A stretch of DNA of 52,346 nt. It comes from Acidobacteriaceae bacterium (lineage in GTDB: Bacteria; Acidobacteriota; Terriglobia; Terriglobales; Acidobacteriaceae). A program made the position numbers and the translations under genes. Each line of letters begins with the position of its first letter. Position 1 is the first letter of the stretch. The notes under the pieces are model-generated. The model had not been told where the DNA came from and searched no databases. It was given only the letters and a program-made list of their open reading frames with translations. The stretch is taken from NCBI GenBank assembly GCA_003134655.1, contig PLBY01000031.1, positions 11,984-64,329 on the forward strand, read 5' to 3'. Shown piece after piece: positions 1-8,121 of the stretch.

Positions 1-141
1 CACTGCAAGATGCTGCTGAACGAGTACCGGCTGAATCCGGCGCGGCGCGAGGATCAGGAAGTCATCGTGAAGCAGTTGGAGCAGTTTTTCTTCGGGGAAG
101 GGTCGGCGAAGCCGAAGGAGTACGTGCCGCCGGCGAAGTAG
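1..141 (+). CDS. C-terminal end of an unknown protein (5' partial)
   Basis: An open frame enters from the left edge and ends at TAG 139-141, giving 46 residues that begin HCKMLLNEYRLNPARRED. The tail is charged and ends in a Lys/Pro-rich stretch (KPKEYVPPAK). I do not recognise the family from this fragment. It runs on the opposite strand to the next gene, with about 50 bp between their stops. The gene's start and most of its body lie outside the window. Confidence 0.6.
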   Translation, partial: HCKMLLNEYRLNPARREDQEVIVKQLEQFFFGEGSAKPKEYVPPAK

Positions 142-193
142 TGGAGAGGTGACCTCAGACCTCGGGCTTCCGGCTCGGCTTCCGCCTAGCGCT

Positions 194-865
194 TTATGCT
201 TCAGTGCGTGCGAGGCTGTTTGTCTCACGCAGGAATGGCAAAGTTCCTATCAGCAGGGCGAGCGCCGGGAGCACGACCCAGTTGAAGATCGTGAGTGCAA
301 AGTAAGAGAACGGAAAATCCCTCAGCCGATGCGAGTCGACTACCAGGCTGACCGGCAGAACCAGCGCGAATGCACCTAATACGGCGAGAGCCGGAGACAA
401 CCCTACAATTAAGCGATTCACGAAGCGAGCATGGGCGCGTTTCGCCAGAAAAGCTCCGAGTGCGCCGAAAATTGGCAGCGCGACGAGCCAAGGCAGATAG
501 AGGACCATCGCCATATCTCCGATCCATAGAACGCGAGGTTGTACGGCGAGTTTTTGAAGGATCATGAGCAGGCCTGGCGCTACGATCAGGTTGGCCATCG
601 CGGGAAGCCACAGACTGCGGGTGCGGTTGTTCATGGGGTTCTCCTCCGATCTTGCGCGCTGAATCCTTGCAGCTAGAGCATGCCAATCGTCGACTTCCTG
701 CAACGTAAATTCGACTGCTGATTTTTCAGTCAAGCCTTGCAAGAGCGAGGCTTCATACGCTTCTTCGAGATGAGCGGCTAACTCTGAGACAACTTCTTCG
801 CGACTTGCCGCAGCCAATGCTGACGACGCGATATGCTCGCGGACGAGTTTTTTCCAATCAGGCAT
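194..865 (-). CDS. Small multi-pass membrane protein paired with PadR regulator
   Basis: A 223-residue protein. The N-terminal ~75 residues are helical, charged and cytoplasmic-looking (MPDWKKLVREHIASS), like the permease-prefix or DUF1700-type domains that often precede membrane parts. About four hydrophobic segments follow between residues ~85 and 215. Its start overlaps the end of the upstream PadR gene by 8 bp, so the two are almost certainly co-transcribed and translationally coupled. Small membrane partners of PadR repressors are common in acidobacteria and may act as sensors or as part of a transporter, but the function is unknown. The reading frame and coupling are secure; the role is not. 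Confidence 0.75.
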   Translation of the reverse strand: MPDWKKLVREHIASSALAAASREEVVSELAAHLEEAYEASLLQGLTEKSAVEFTLQEVDDWHALAARIQRARSEENPMNNRTRSLWLPAMANLIVAPGLLMILQKLAVQPRVLWIGDMAMVLYLPWLVALPIFGALGAFLAKRAHARFVNRLIVGLSPALAVLGAFALVLPVSLVVDSHRLRDFPFSYFALTIFNWVVLPALALLIGTLPFLRETNSLARTEA

Positions 866-1199
866 GGCTGACTCCGGCCAGGCTGTCGAGGGCCTGGAAG
901 AAGGTGCGCCACTCCGCGCGCAGCGGAGCGAGTTGGCGGCGGCCGCCGGGGGTGAGGCGATAGTAGCGGCGGTCGCGGCCGGCGCTGTTGGCCTGCCAGC
1001 GGCCTTCCACCCAGCCGCGCTTTTCCATGTCGTAGAGCAGTGGATAGAGCGATGCCAGCGTAAATTTCAACGCGCCGCCGGTGCGCTCGCCGATCTGTTT
1101 GGCGATTTCGAAGCCGTAGAGGGGTTGCTCGGACAGTAAGGAGAGGATGGCCAGTTCGCCGCTTCCCCGTGAGATTTTGGAGCGAATGCGTTGGGTCAT
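858..1199 (-). CDS. PadR family transcriptional repressor
   Basis: A 113-residue winged-helix protein with the typical PadR layout: GSGELAILSLLSEQPLYGFEI at the start of the DNA-binding domain, then LYPLLYDMEKRGWVEGRW (recognition helix and wing) and an RRYYRLTPGGRRQL wing ending. PadR proteins of this short subfamily are dimeric repressors that usually control their own operon. It is the first gene of a two-gene operon with the membrane protein 194-865. A pair of palindromes lies 20-56 bp upstream of its ATG and is the likely autoregulatory operator. The effector cannot be inferred. Confidence 0.93.
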   Translation of the reverse strand: MTQRIRSKISRGSGELAILSLLSEQPLYGFEIAKQIGERTGGALKFTLASLYPLLYDMEKRGWVEGRWQANSAGRDRRYYRLTPGGRRQLAPLRAEWRTFFQALDSLAGVSHA

Positions 1200-1218
1200 A
1201 TCAGTTCCGGAATCGCAG

Positions 1219-1255
1219 TATAGGATTCCTATGTTTGGAGTATAGGAATCCTATA
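1219..1255 (-). promoter_or_regulatory. Paired palindromic operator of the PadR operon
   Basis: TATAGGATTCCTAT at 1219-1232 is the exact reverse complement of ATAGGAATCCTATA at 1242-1255, and each half is itself nearly palindromic around AGGAWTCCT. The two sites are separated by 9 bp, so their centres are a little over two helical turns apart, which suits two repressor dimers on one DNA face. On the minus strand the proximal palindrome contains TATACT, a plausible -10 element, so binding would block transcription of the PadR gene starting at 1199. The assignment to this PadR is inferred from position. Confidence 0.7.
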
Positions 1256-1309
1256 TAGGAGGGTCAACGTTACGGTGGTACCGGCCCAGGGACGTACCTG
1301 CAGTGTGGG

Positions 1310-1445
1310 TGCGTGTCTTTCTTCCCTCCGGGGCTTGGTCATTTCCGGCGCTCGACACCCATGGCTTGCGCCGTGGTCTGGACATTCTTTCGCCGCTTCG
1401 CGGCTGGAGTCGGTTCTCCCAGACCAAGTTTTTCTGCGCAAGGCT
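1310..1445. repeat. Dispersed hairpin repeat upstream of pilin gene
   Basis: This non-coding stretch carries two hairpins: CCATGGC-ttgc-GCCGTGG (1359-1376) and GCCGC-ttc-GCGGC (1392-1404). The second hairpin and its right flank (GCTTCGCGGCTGGAGT, then GGTT...CCAG..CAA) recur in degenerate form at 2058-2097 on the other side of the pilin gene. An open frame runs through it into the pilin gene, but that extension encodes no pilin leader and looks incidental. Confidence 0.55.
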
Positions 1446-1503
1446 TTTGTTCACGGCCGTTCTCTGTTTTGTTGCTGGGTTCTTCCAGCACGGAGGGCGT
1501 GTG

Positions 1504-2001
1504 ATGAAACATCAAGCGGGATTTACCTTGATCGAAATGCTGGTGGTGGTCGCGATCATTCTGATTATTGCGGCGATCACGATTCCGAGCATGACGGCGG
1601 CGAAAGTCCATGCGGACGAGGCTTCGGCGGTGGCGTCGATCCGGGCCATCAACCAGGCGGAAGTCTCGTACATGGCCGCTTACGGCGGATATGCGGAGTC
1701 TCTAGCCAATCTGGGAGGGGCCGAGCCTTGCACGAGGTCGTCCACCACAGCGTGCATCCTGGATGAGAGCCTGGCCGGAGGAGAGAAATCAGGATACAAC
1801 TTTGCGGCGGTGGGAAGTAATCCATCGGACGGGATGAGTCAAAGTTATTTCGTGGGAGCGGCGCCGGTCGTTTTCGATCGCACCGGCAAGCGCCTGTTTT
1901 GCTCGTCCGACAAAGGCGTAATTCGCGTGGATCCGAACACCACGGGCAGCACGATTCCCCCGGACGCGGAGCAGTGCGCGGGGTTCAAGGCGCTGCAGTA
2001 G
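1504..2001 (+). CDS. Type IV pilin-like / pseudopilin protein
   Basis: 165 residues from ATG 1504, preceded by GGAGGG; a GTG at 1501 is an alternative start. The leader MKHQAG|FTLIEMLVVVAII is a class III prepilin signal: cleavage after Gly6 by PilD, N-methylation of Phe7, Glu at +5 of the mature protein, then a ~20-residue hydrophobic helix. The rest is a globular head with two Cys pairs (PCTRSSTTAC; LFC...EQC) that could form disulfides. It resembles the PilA/GspG-like pilins found singly in acidobacterial genomes. No other pilus assembly gene is nearby, so whether it is a major pilin, minor pilin or secretion pseudopilin cannot be decided. Confidence 0.88.
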   Translation: MKHQAGFTLIEMLVVVAIILIIAAITIPSMTAAKVHADEASAVASIRAINQAEVSYMAAYGGYAESLANLGGAEPCTRSSTTACILDESLAGGEKSGYNFAAVGSNPSDGMSQSYFVGAAPVVFDRTGKRLFCSSDKGVIRVDPNTTGSTIPPDAEQCAGFKALQ

Positions 2002-2039
2002 GGATTCGGCTTCGCAACAGCGTGCCGTCCCTGCCCGTC

Positions 2040-2097
2040 CGGGCTTTCGCGTGCCGCTGCTTCGCGGCTGGAAGTTGGTTGTTCCAGGTCAACGCTC
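2040..2097. repeat. Second, partial copy of the pilin-flanking repeat
   Basis: The segment contains GCTTCGCGGCTGGAAG followed by TTGGTTGTTCCAGGTCAA, closely matching 1397-1436 upstream of the pilin gene (GCTTCGCGGCTGGAGT, GGTTCTCCCAGACCAA). The pilin gene is therefore bracketed by a direct repeat of about 40 bp. It looks like a member of a dispersed palindromic family rather than a mobile-element terminus, since there is no transposase. Confidence 0.5.
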
Positions 2098-2135
2098 TCG
2101 GTCCAACTTCGCGCTAGCCGGGATCGCGAACATTG

Positions 2136-5100
2136 TTAACGCGTCTTGGCGTCCGCGCTGGTTTGCGAGAGCAACTCCTGCGCCTGGCTCGCGATGAGAA
2201 GGGCTCCGTGGGCCCGGGCGTCTTTTTCGAGGGTTGCCAGATGGGCTTGCGCCGATGCTGAACCCGACCACAATCCGATTTCGCCAATCGCGAGCCGGGC
2301 TTGATATTCGTAGAGGCGATAACCGAACTTGCGCGTGGAAGAGAGTGTCGCATCCAATTCACTCACAGCCTCGGAAGTCTTACCCGACTTGGCTTTGACC
2401 CGCGCGTCGGCAAATGAAACTTCGTATCGAAAGGGCTCGCCATTGGACTTCCGGACAAGGGCTGACGCTTTCGCCACTGCGCTCTGCGCCTCCGCCAACT
2501 TGCCGGCCTCCAGCAGGTTTCGCGCCAGAATGGCCTGGGACCAGGCACCAGCGCCTGATGAATTGGCCTTCTCGTAACCTGCCACTGCCTGCCGCGCCAG
2601 AGCTTCGCCGTCGGCATACCTCTTCTCATATAACGCGATCGACGCCAGAGATACCTGGATCTGCGCTGTGAAATCTTCGTCATCCAGTTCCTTGCACAAG
2701 GCGAGCGCCTGCTCGTACTGTTTTCGCGCACCGGCCAAGTCTCCCTGAGCGAGAAGAGCGTCGCCGATGCCGCTGATCGGATATGGCTCACCCAGCCGGT
2801 AAGCGATCTCCCGGCTTGTGGCGAGAGCCTGCTGGTAGTATTTTTTTGCCTCCTCCAAGTTTCCGACTTCCACCATGAGGTTGCCCAGATTGTTCTGGGT
2901 GGCGGAAATTCCACGACGTTCCCCAATCTTCTCGTAAACCGCGAGCGACTCCTGGTGCATCTTCAGCGCGCCCGGCAGGTCGCCCAACCCATCGAGAGCA
3001 TTGGCCAGATTTCCGTAGTCGCCGCCCAGTCCGGACGGATCGTCGATCTCACGATCAAAGCTGAGAACTTGCTCGTAATAGTTCTTGGCCTCCCGCATGT
3101 TTCCCTGCGAATAGAACACATTTCCGATGCGTTCGCGGCAGGCCCGAACACTTCTCTGAGCACCGATTTCCTGAAACACCGGAAGCGCCGATGCAAACTG
3201 CTTCTTGGCGTTCTCGTAGTCGCCGCGGTCGAACAGCACGTCTCCCACGGCCAGCACTGAGCGAGCCGCTCCCCGGCGATCGCCGGCGGAATCAAACAGA
3301 GTTCGCGCCTGGTTCGAGAAGCCGATCGCCTGCTCGGTCTGGCCCATGTGTTCGCTGGCATGGGCTTCGCTTTGCAGTGCCCGTGCCACCAGCAGGTTGG
3401 CGCCCGCCGCCCGGGCACGGTTGCACGCGGTCTCCGCCGTCGCTTGCTCCCGTTTGAAATCGCTCGACAAAGCCGCGATGCTGCTTTCTGCCAAATCAAT
3501 CCGCGCCGCGTCCACCTCCGAGACAGTCAGCTTGCGCAGGTCTGCCAGCGTCTTTTCCGCATCGCTCCCGTGCCCTCCCGCAACTTGGGCCCGAATCAGA
3601 AGCAATGCATAATCAATGTTGTCGGGGAAAAATTCCCAAAGAGCGCGGTAGCTCTCGATGGCTTCGGGTTTCTCATTGAGCATCTCGTGCGCCCGGCCTT
3701 CAATGAACAATCGCTCCTCGCGCGAAGACCGAGCCGAGAGTTCGAGCGCGCGTTTCGCCTGGTCCATCGCTTTGGATTCATAGCCTGAAAGCGACCAGGC
3801 CTCGGCCAGCGCCGCATGCGTGGGCGCATGGTTGGGATCGAGAGCGGCAGCCTGCTCCAACGATTCACGAGCCGAGCGCGCATCGAGCAAACGCAGCTTC
3901 AGGAGTCCAACTGAGTACAAGCGCGCGGCTTCGGGATTCGAGGGCAAGGAGGCCCGCACCATGGCAGATTGCGCATCGGACAGCGCACCCACACCAAGCT
4001 TCGCGCGTAGTTCGGCGCCCGCTTTGCTTACAAGGTTGTCGATTTCGGACTCATTTCCCTTTTCCGATACCGAGGCCAGCGTTTCGCCGGCCACGGCGTC
4101 CTGCAGCCGCACATCCAGACGAAGCAATCCATTTCCTAGCGAAAGATAGGAACCCAGAACCACGTCATCGCTTCCGAGATTCTGCCGAATGCGCGTTAGA
4201 GTCTGCTGGCTGAAGCTGTCGGCATCGGGGAGGGCAAGGCTCATCTTCATTTGCGCGACGCTCTCGCCCGGAATGGCGCGCAACTGATCCCCCTGACTCA
4301 GTTCCGTCGTCAGCATTTCCGAGATCGCGGTGGAAAGCCATGCTTTCTCGGCGGTCGCGGACAGATTCTTGAAACCCAGCACGGCCACTGACCGGCGCCG
4401 GTTCACCGTTGCGGACGATGAGGCGGAGGAAGCAGGCCGCGGATAGCGCTCCACGACGAAATATCCCCCGATCGCGGCTAGAAGGATGACCGCCGTGACA
4501 GCGTAAATCCAGCGATGCGGCCGGGGCGCGGCGGAAATCGGAATTGCCGCTGCGGCAACCGCCATCGGACGGCCGAGATCGGTTGCCAGTTCAGTGGCCG
4601 ACTGGTAGCGTCGCGAGAGATCATGCGCCAGCGCTTTCAGAATCACCTCGTTCAAGACGGCCGGGACTGCGGGGTTGAGCCTGCTCGCGGGTTCCGGCGT
4701 CTGATTCAAAATCGCATTGATCAGAAGCGCTGGCACACTCTGTGGGAAGGGACGCTTTCCCGTGGACATTTCGTAGAGCACCGCGCCCGCCGCCCAAATG
4801 TCGCTGCGTGCATCGACCGCCTCACCGCTCAATTGCTCGGGGGACATGTAAGGCAGGGTTCCGCTGGTTTCCTGCGATCGTGTGACAGTGGCGGTCAAAC
4901 CCAGTTCGCTGGCGTGAGGCGTCAACTGGGCCAGACCGAAATCCAGAATCTTCAGGCGGCCCTCGGGAGTCAGGCGCAGATTGGCTGGTTTCAGGTCGCG
5001 ATGCACGATTCCCTGCTGGTGCGCCGCCGCGAGTCCTTCCGCGAGTTGCACTCCGAGACGCGCAACTTCCACCGGAGGCAGAGGTCCCTTGGCGAGCTTG

Positions 5101-5414
5101 GCATCGAGAGTGATGCCCGGAATGTATTCGGTTACGAGGAAATCGATGCCGTCCTGGCTGCCGAACTCGTGCACCGTCGCGATATTGGGATGGTTGAGGC
5201 GCGCGAGAGACAAGGCCTCTTTGCGAAACTGTTTGTGCGCAGAATCGTCGGCAAAAGAACCGGAGGGCAGGACTTTTATGGCAACATCGCGATCCAGTTG
5301 CTCATCGTGAGCGCGGTAAACCACGCCCATGCCGCCGGCGCCGATTCGCTCCACGATCTTGTAGTGTGAAAGCCGTTCTCCGACCATTTCCCGTCCCGCG
5401 AGTGGAGGAAGCAT
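2136..5414 (-). CDS. Transmembrane Ser/Thr protein kinase with TPR repeats
   Basis: A 1092-residue protein. Residues ~16-285 form a complete Hanks-type kinase: glycine loop GAGGMG (25-30), Lys47 in VAIKVL, catalytic HRDLKPAN (138-145), DFG (158-160) and GTLPYMSPEQL in the activation region. A single membrane helix lies at ~303-321. Next comes a ~150-residue TolB/FlgO-like domain (SVAVLGFKNLSATAEKAWL) and then many tetratricopeptide repeats (GDYENAKKQF, GNLEEAKKYY, GDLAGARKQY) to the C-terminus. All catalytic residues are present. The architecture predicts a cytoplasmic kinase tied to an extracytoplasmic protein-interaction region. It is monocistronic; Met11 (position 5384) is an alternative start. 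Substrates are unknown. Confidence 0.92.
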   Translation of the reverse strand: MLPPLAGREMVGERLSHYKIVERIGAGGMGVVYRAHDEQLDRDVAIKVLPSGSFADDSAHKQFRKEALSLARLNHPNIATVHEFGSQDGIDFLVTEYIPGITLDAKLAKGPLPPVEVARLGVQLAEGLAAAHQQGIVHRDLKPANLRLTPEGRLKILDFGLAQLTPHASELGLTATVTRSQETSGTLPYMSPEQLSGEAVDARSDIWAAGAVLYEMSTGKRPFPQSVPALLINAILNQTPEPASRLNPAVPAVLNEVILKALAHDLSRRYQSATELATDLGRPMAVAAAAIPISAAPRPHRWIYAVTAVILLAAIGGYFVVERYPRPASSASSSATVNRRRSVAVLGFKNLSATAEKAWLSTAISEMLTTELSQGDQLRAIPGESVAQMKMSLALPDADSFSQQTLTRIRQNLGSDDVVLGSYLSLGNGLLRLDVRLQDAVAGETLASVSEKGNESEIDNLVSKAGAELRAKLGVGALSDAQSAMVRASLPSNPEAARLYSVGLLKLRLLDARSARESLEQAAALDPNHAPTHAALAEAWSLSGYESKAMDQAKRALELSARSSREERLFIEGRAHEMLNEKPEAIESYRALWEFFPDNIDYALLLIRAQVAGGHGSDAEKTLADLRKLTVSEVDAARIDLAESSIAALSSDFKREQATAETACNRARAAGANLLVARALQSEAHASEHMGQTEQAIGFSNQARTLFDSAGDRRGAARSVLAVGDVLFDRGDYENAKKQFASALPVFQEIGAQRSVRACRERIGNVFYSQGNMREAKNYYEQVLSFDREIDDPSGLGGDYGNLANALDGLGDLPGALKMHQESLAVYEKIGERRGISATQNNLGNLMVEVGNLEEAKKYYQQALATSREIAYRLGEPYPISGIGDALLAQGDLAGARKQYEQALALCKELDDEDFTAQIQVSLASIALYEKRYADGEALARQAVAGYEKANSSGAGAWSQAILARNLLEAGKLAEAQSAVAKASALVRKSNGEPFRYEVSFADARVKAKSGKTSEAVSELDATLSSTRKFGYRLYEYQARLAIGEIGLWSGSASAQAHLATLEKDARAHGALLIASQAQELLSQTSADAKTR

Positions 5415-5717
5415 AACAGCTTACTCAATCGTGAAAAAGAGCCACCGAACATTGCTTTCTCTATTCGCTATGCTTTCGTGAATATGCCGAAAGGCTGTCG
5501 TTCGGTATTCCCCGGAGCTTTCTCTCGCCATGCTGAGTCCTCTCTCCACTGTTACAATTCCCTGTTTCGTCGATGGTTACGCAAGTCAGCGAACTTCAAC
5601 GCCCACAATCACGTACTGTCTATTGGGCAGGGCTTGGAGAGTGTCTCAGCAGTCGGATCGTCCAAGTTAAGTCCAAGCCGCAGTCTCAGGTTGTAAGCAG
5701 GTTTCCGGGGAGCGCAA
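5415..5717. other. Divergent promoter region between kinase and sigma-factor operon
   Basis: A 303-bp gap between two divergent genes, with no convincing coding frame. It should hold the promoters of both. The only motif I would point to is the possible ECF-type promoter at 5591-5617, listed separately. Confidence 0.5.
5591..5617 (+). promoter_or_regulatory. Possible ECF-type promoter of the sigma-factor operon
   Basis: GAACTT (5591-5596), containing the AAC core typical of ECF -35 elements, is followed after 15 bp by CGTACT (5612-5617), with the CGT core often seen in ECF -10 elements. It lies about 100 bp upstream of the sigma-factor start at 5718, consistent with autoregulation. It is a short-motif match only and needs a transcription start site. 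Confidence 0.3.
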
Positions 5718-6317
5718 GTGGAAGACGTCCAGGTCGTCGCGATGCTGGTCCGGCGGTGTATTGCCGGCGACTCCGCCGCCTGGGAGGAAATCGTGCAGAC
5801 CTATAACCGGCGTATCTACAACATCTGTTACCGCTTCGCGGGATCGGGCGACGACGCCCAAGACCTTACCCAGGAAGTCTTCATCAAGATGTACCGCACT
5901 CTTCCCAGCTATGACCACACCAAGGGGGCGTTCGTCACCTGGGTGACGACCATCACCCGGAACCTGCTGGTGGACCATTTCCGCAAGACCAAGCAGGACC
6001 GGATGACCGACTCCATGGACACCGCTGCGTCGGACCACGAGGACGCCCAGCCGCTCAGCGAGCAGATCCCGGACCAATCCGCTCCCCCGGACGCGCACGT
6101 ACGCAGCCGGGAGGTCAGCGAGACCGTCCACACGGCCTTGTCCAAGCTGTCGCCAGAGCTTCGGGAAGCAGTGATTCTAAGGGACTTACAGGATATGGAT
6201 TACCGCGAAATTGCCGGCGTTTTGAAGGTTCCGGAGGGTACCGTGAAATCGCGAATAAATAGAGGGCGGGCGGAACTTGCCAGGCTCTTACAACGTACCT
6301 ATAGGCAGGTGATGTGA
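5718..6317 (+). CDS. ECF-type RNA polymerase sigma factor
   Basis: 199 residues from GTG 5718, preceded by GGGGAG. Region 2 spans ~25-95: DDAQDLTQEVFIKMYR is the typical region 2.2 core-binding segment and WVTTITRNLLVDHFRK covers regions 2.3-2.4. An acidic linker follows, then region 4 (LSPELREAVILRDLQDMDY, EIAGVLKVPEGTVKSRINRG) with its helix-turn-helix. Region 3 is missing, as in group IV (ECF, SigE/RpoE-like) factors. Its stop overlaps the anti-sigma start as TGATG, and two further genes follow in the same operon, so it probably directs their own transcription on an envelope signal. Confidence 0.95.
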   Translation: MEDVQVVAMLVRRCIAGDSAAWEEIVQTYNRRIYNICYRFAGSGDDAQDLTQEVFIKMYRTLPSYDHTKGAFVTWVTTITRNLLVDHFRKTKQDRMTDSMDTAASDHEDAQPLSEQIPDQSAPPDAHVRSREVSETVHTALSKLSPELREAVILRDLQDMDYREIAGVLKVPEGTVKSRINRGRAELARLLQRTYRQVM

Positions 6318-7120
6318 TGTCAGACCAGACCAGAAACGGAATGCAGTGTAACGAGTTCGAACTCCTGCTCACGGACGCCATTGACGGCGTTCTGACCGGG
6401 ACCGGACTCGACCGCTTCCAGGCCCACGCCCGGGTATGCAAGGCGTGCGGTCCGCTGTTCGCCGAAGCTGAGGCGGGCCGCAACTGGCTGAAGAGTCTCA
6501 CGGAGGTGGAGCCTCCAGCCAGCCTGGTCAACAACATTCTGGCATCCACAACGGGCGTTGACACCCAACGCCTGCGAGTGACTGTACGCACTCCGCAACC
6601 ACGCATTTCGTGGTGGGAGCGCATGCAGGCCTCGGTGCTCGAGCCGATCTGGGCAACGGTCCGCCAGCCGCGCTTTGCCATGTCGTTTGGCATGGCATTC
6701 TTCGCGCTGTCGGTGGGCCTGACGGTTGCTGGGGTGAAACCCAACGACCTGCGGCAGATCAGCCTGCGGCCCTCTGCGATCCGGCACACGTACTACGCCA
6801 CGCAAGCCCGTGTGGTGCACTACTACGAGAACGTGCGGATCGTTTACGAAGTCGAGTCGCGCGTGCGCGAAATCAAGCGCACGGTGGCTCCCGCCGAACC
6901 CGGCCGGAAAGAATCCCGGCCGGCCAAACAGAAAGACGACAAGAACGACACAACACAACAGCCCGAGCAGAAGCAGGAGCGCAATTACAGCCAGACGGAT
7001 AACCATCTAATTCTGGCTAGCGCTCCTCTGGGTCCATCTGTCATTGATTGGTCAAATCTTGATCCGTCAAGTCCGGATCTGCCTGTAGTGTCGGTGACCA
7101 CTGACAGGAGGTTCGTATGA
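6314..7120 (+). CDS. Zinc-finger anti-sigma factor, membrane anchored
   Basis: Starts at GTG 6314 or, more likely, ATG 6317, which overlaps the sigma-factor stop by one base. The N-terminus has a zf-HC2 domain: Cys12, then His38-x3-Cys42-x2-Cys45 (numbered from the GTG), the zinc site of RsrA/ChrR-class anti-sigma factors. A single hydrophobic helix (MSFGMAFFALSVGLTVAG, ~123-141) should cross the membrane. The C-terminal half is charged and Lys/Glu/Gln-rich (RPAKQKDDKNDTTQQPEQK) and probably periplasmic. It should bind and hold the sigma factor at the membrane until a signal releases it. No proteolysis site can be defined by eye. Confidence 0.9.
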   Translation: MMSDQTRNGMQCNEFELLLTDAIDGVLTGTGLDRFQAHARVCKACGPLFAEAEAGRNWLKSLTEVEPPASLVNNILASTTGVDTQRLRVTVRTPQPRISWWERMQASVLEPIWATVRQPRFAMSFGMAFFALSVGLTVAGVKPNDLRQISLRPSAIRHTYYATQARVVHYYENVRIVYEVESRVREIKRTVAPAEPGRKESRPAKQKDDKNDTTQQPEQKQERNYSQTDNHLILASAPLGPSVIDWSNLDPSSPDLPVVSVTTDRRFV

Positions 7121-8121
7121 ACTGCGCCACACACAGCGATATTGCTGCGGTGGCTTTCTGCCGCACTTGCGGCAAGCCACTTTGCAACCAATGCACCCGC
7201 GATGTTCGCGGAGTGATCTACTGCGAGGCGTGCCTGGCCGCACGCATGGAAGGCACCCCCCCGGCGCCGGGATTTGTGCCGCCCGAGCAAACGGTGTATC
7301 CGCCGGTCGGCGGGCCGTCGGTCGGATATCGGCCTCCCGTCAACCCAGGGCCGAATCCGACAGTTGCCGGAATTCTGGGCGCGATTCCCCTCGGACTGGG
7401 CGCAGTGTACTGCGGCCAGTACGCGAAGGGGTTGGCTCATCTTGGCATCGTTGTCCTGGCGATCGTCGGGTTGTCTTCGGATCTGCCGTGGCAGGCCGAC
7501 ACGGCGCTGGGAATCTTTCTCGGATTTTTCTGGGTGTACCAGATTCTGGACGCAGTCCGCACGGCCAGGGCAATTCAGGCGAACGAACCCGTTCCTGATC
7601 CGTTCGGCCTTGCGTCGACCTTCGGCACGGGTGAGAAGTTCGATACCACGAAAGTTCCCGCCGCGGCCGCGATCCTTATCGGCCTGGGCGTGCTGTTCCT
7701 GATTAACACGGTGTTTGACTTCAGCCTGCATCGCTTCTGGCCGATCATTCTCATCGTGTTAGGCGTGTGGCTGTTTGCCAAGCACTGGGGACTGCTGGGA
7801 GGCTATCGCCCGTACTGCGTCTGCGAACAGTGCCGCACCCGCAAGCTGATGGGGCCCGCGATGCTCGTCACCATCGGCGTGCTGTTTCTGCTCGACAACG
7901 TTGGACGATTGGAGTTTCACAGAACCTGGCCCGCCATTCTGCTGGTGATTGGAGTGGTGAAGTTGGTGCAGAGCAATTCGTCATCTGAGGGACACATCGG
8001 CCCATTGCCTCCGGGCATGCCGCCGATCGTGCCGCCGGGAGGCTTGCAGAACGTTACGCCGCCACCGGCGCCGCAGAGCCCGGAGCAGTCAGCTTCTTCT
8101 GACGAGGTGAAAAATGTCTAG
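7117..8121 (+). CDS. B-box zinc-finger protein with LiaF-like membrane domain
   Basis: 334 residues; ATG 7117 overlaps the anti-sigma stop (ATGA). Residues 1-40 form a B-box-type zinc finger with Cys3, His6, Cys15, Cys18, Cys23, Cys26, Cys36 and Cys39. A Pro-rich linker leads to a membrane region. First come two helices around ~90-145 (GAIPLGLGAVYCGQYAKGLA). Then two copies of the short DUF5668 / LiaI-LiaF-type unit follow: LIGLGVLFLINTVFDFSL...FWPIILIVLGVWLF and MLVTIGVLFLLDNVGRLEF...TWPAILLVIGVVKL. Such proteins often accompany DUF4097 partners, as here. It is probably a membrane sensor or scaffold of the stress operon; the exact role is unknown. Confidence 0.85.
   Translation: MNCATHSDIAAVAFCRTCGKPLCNQCTRDVRGVIYCEACLAARMEGTPPAPGFVPPEQTVYPPVGGPSVGYRPPVNPGPNPTVAGILGAIPLGLGAVYCGQYAKGLAHLGIVVLAIVGLSSDLPWQADTALGIFLGFFWVYQILDAVRTARAIQANEPVPDPFGLASTFGTGEKFDTTKVPAAAAILIGLGVLFLINTVFDFSLHRFWPIILIVLGVWLFAKHWGLLGGYRPYCVCEQCRTRKLMGPAMLVTIGVLFLLDNVGRLEFHRTWPAILLVIGVVKLVQSNSSSEGHIGPLPPGMPPIVPPGGLQNVTPPPAPQSPEQSASSDEVKNV

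Noticed and set aside
5591..5623. Classic RpoE promoter GAACTT...GTCTAT
   Set aside because: The spacer to GTCTAT is 21 bp, too long for ECF promoters; the CGT-type -10 at 5612 is a better fit.
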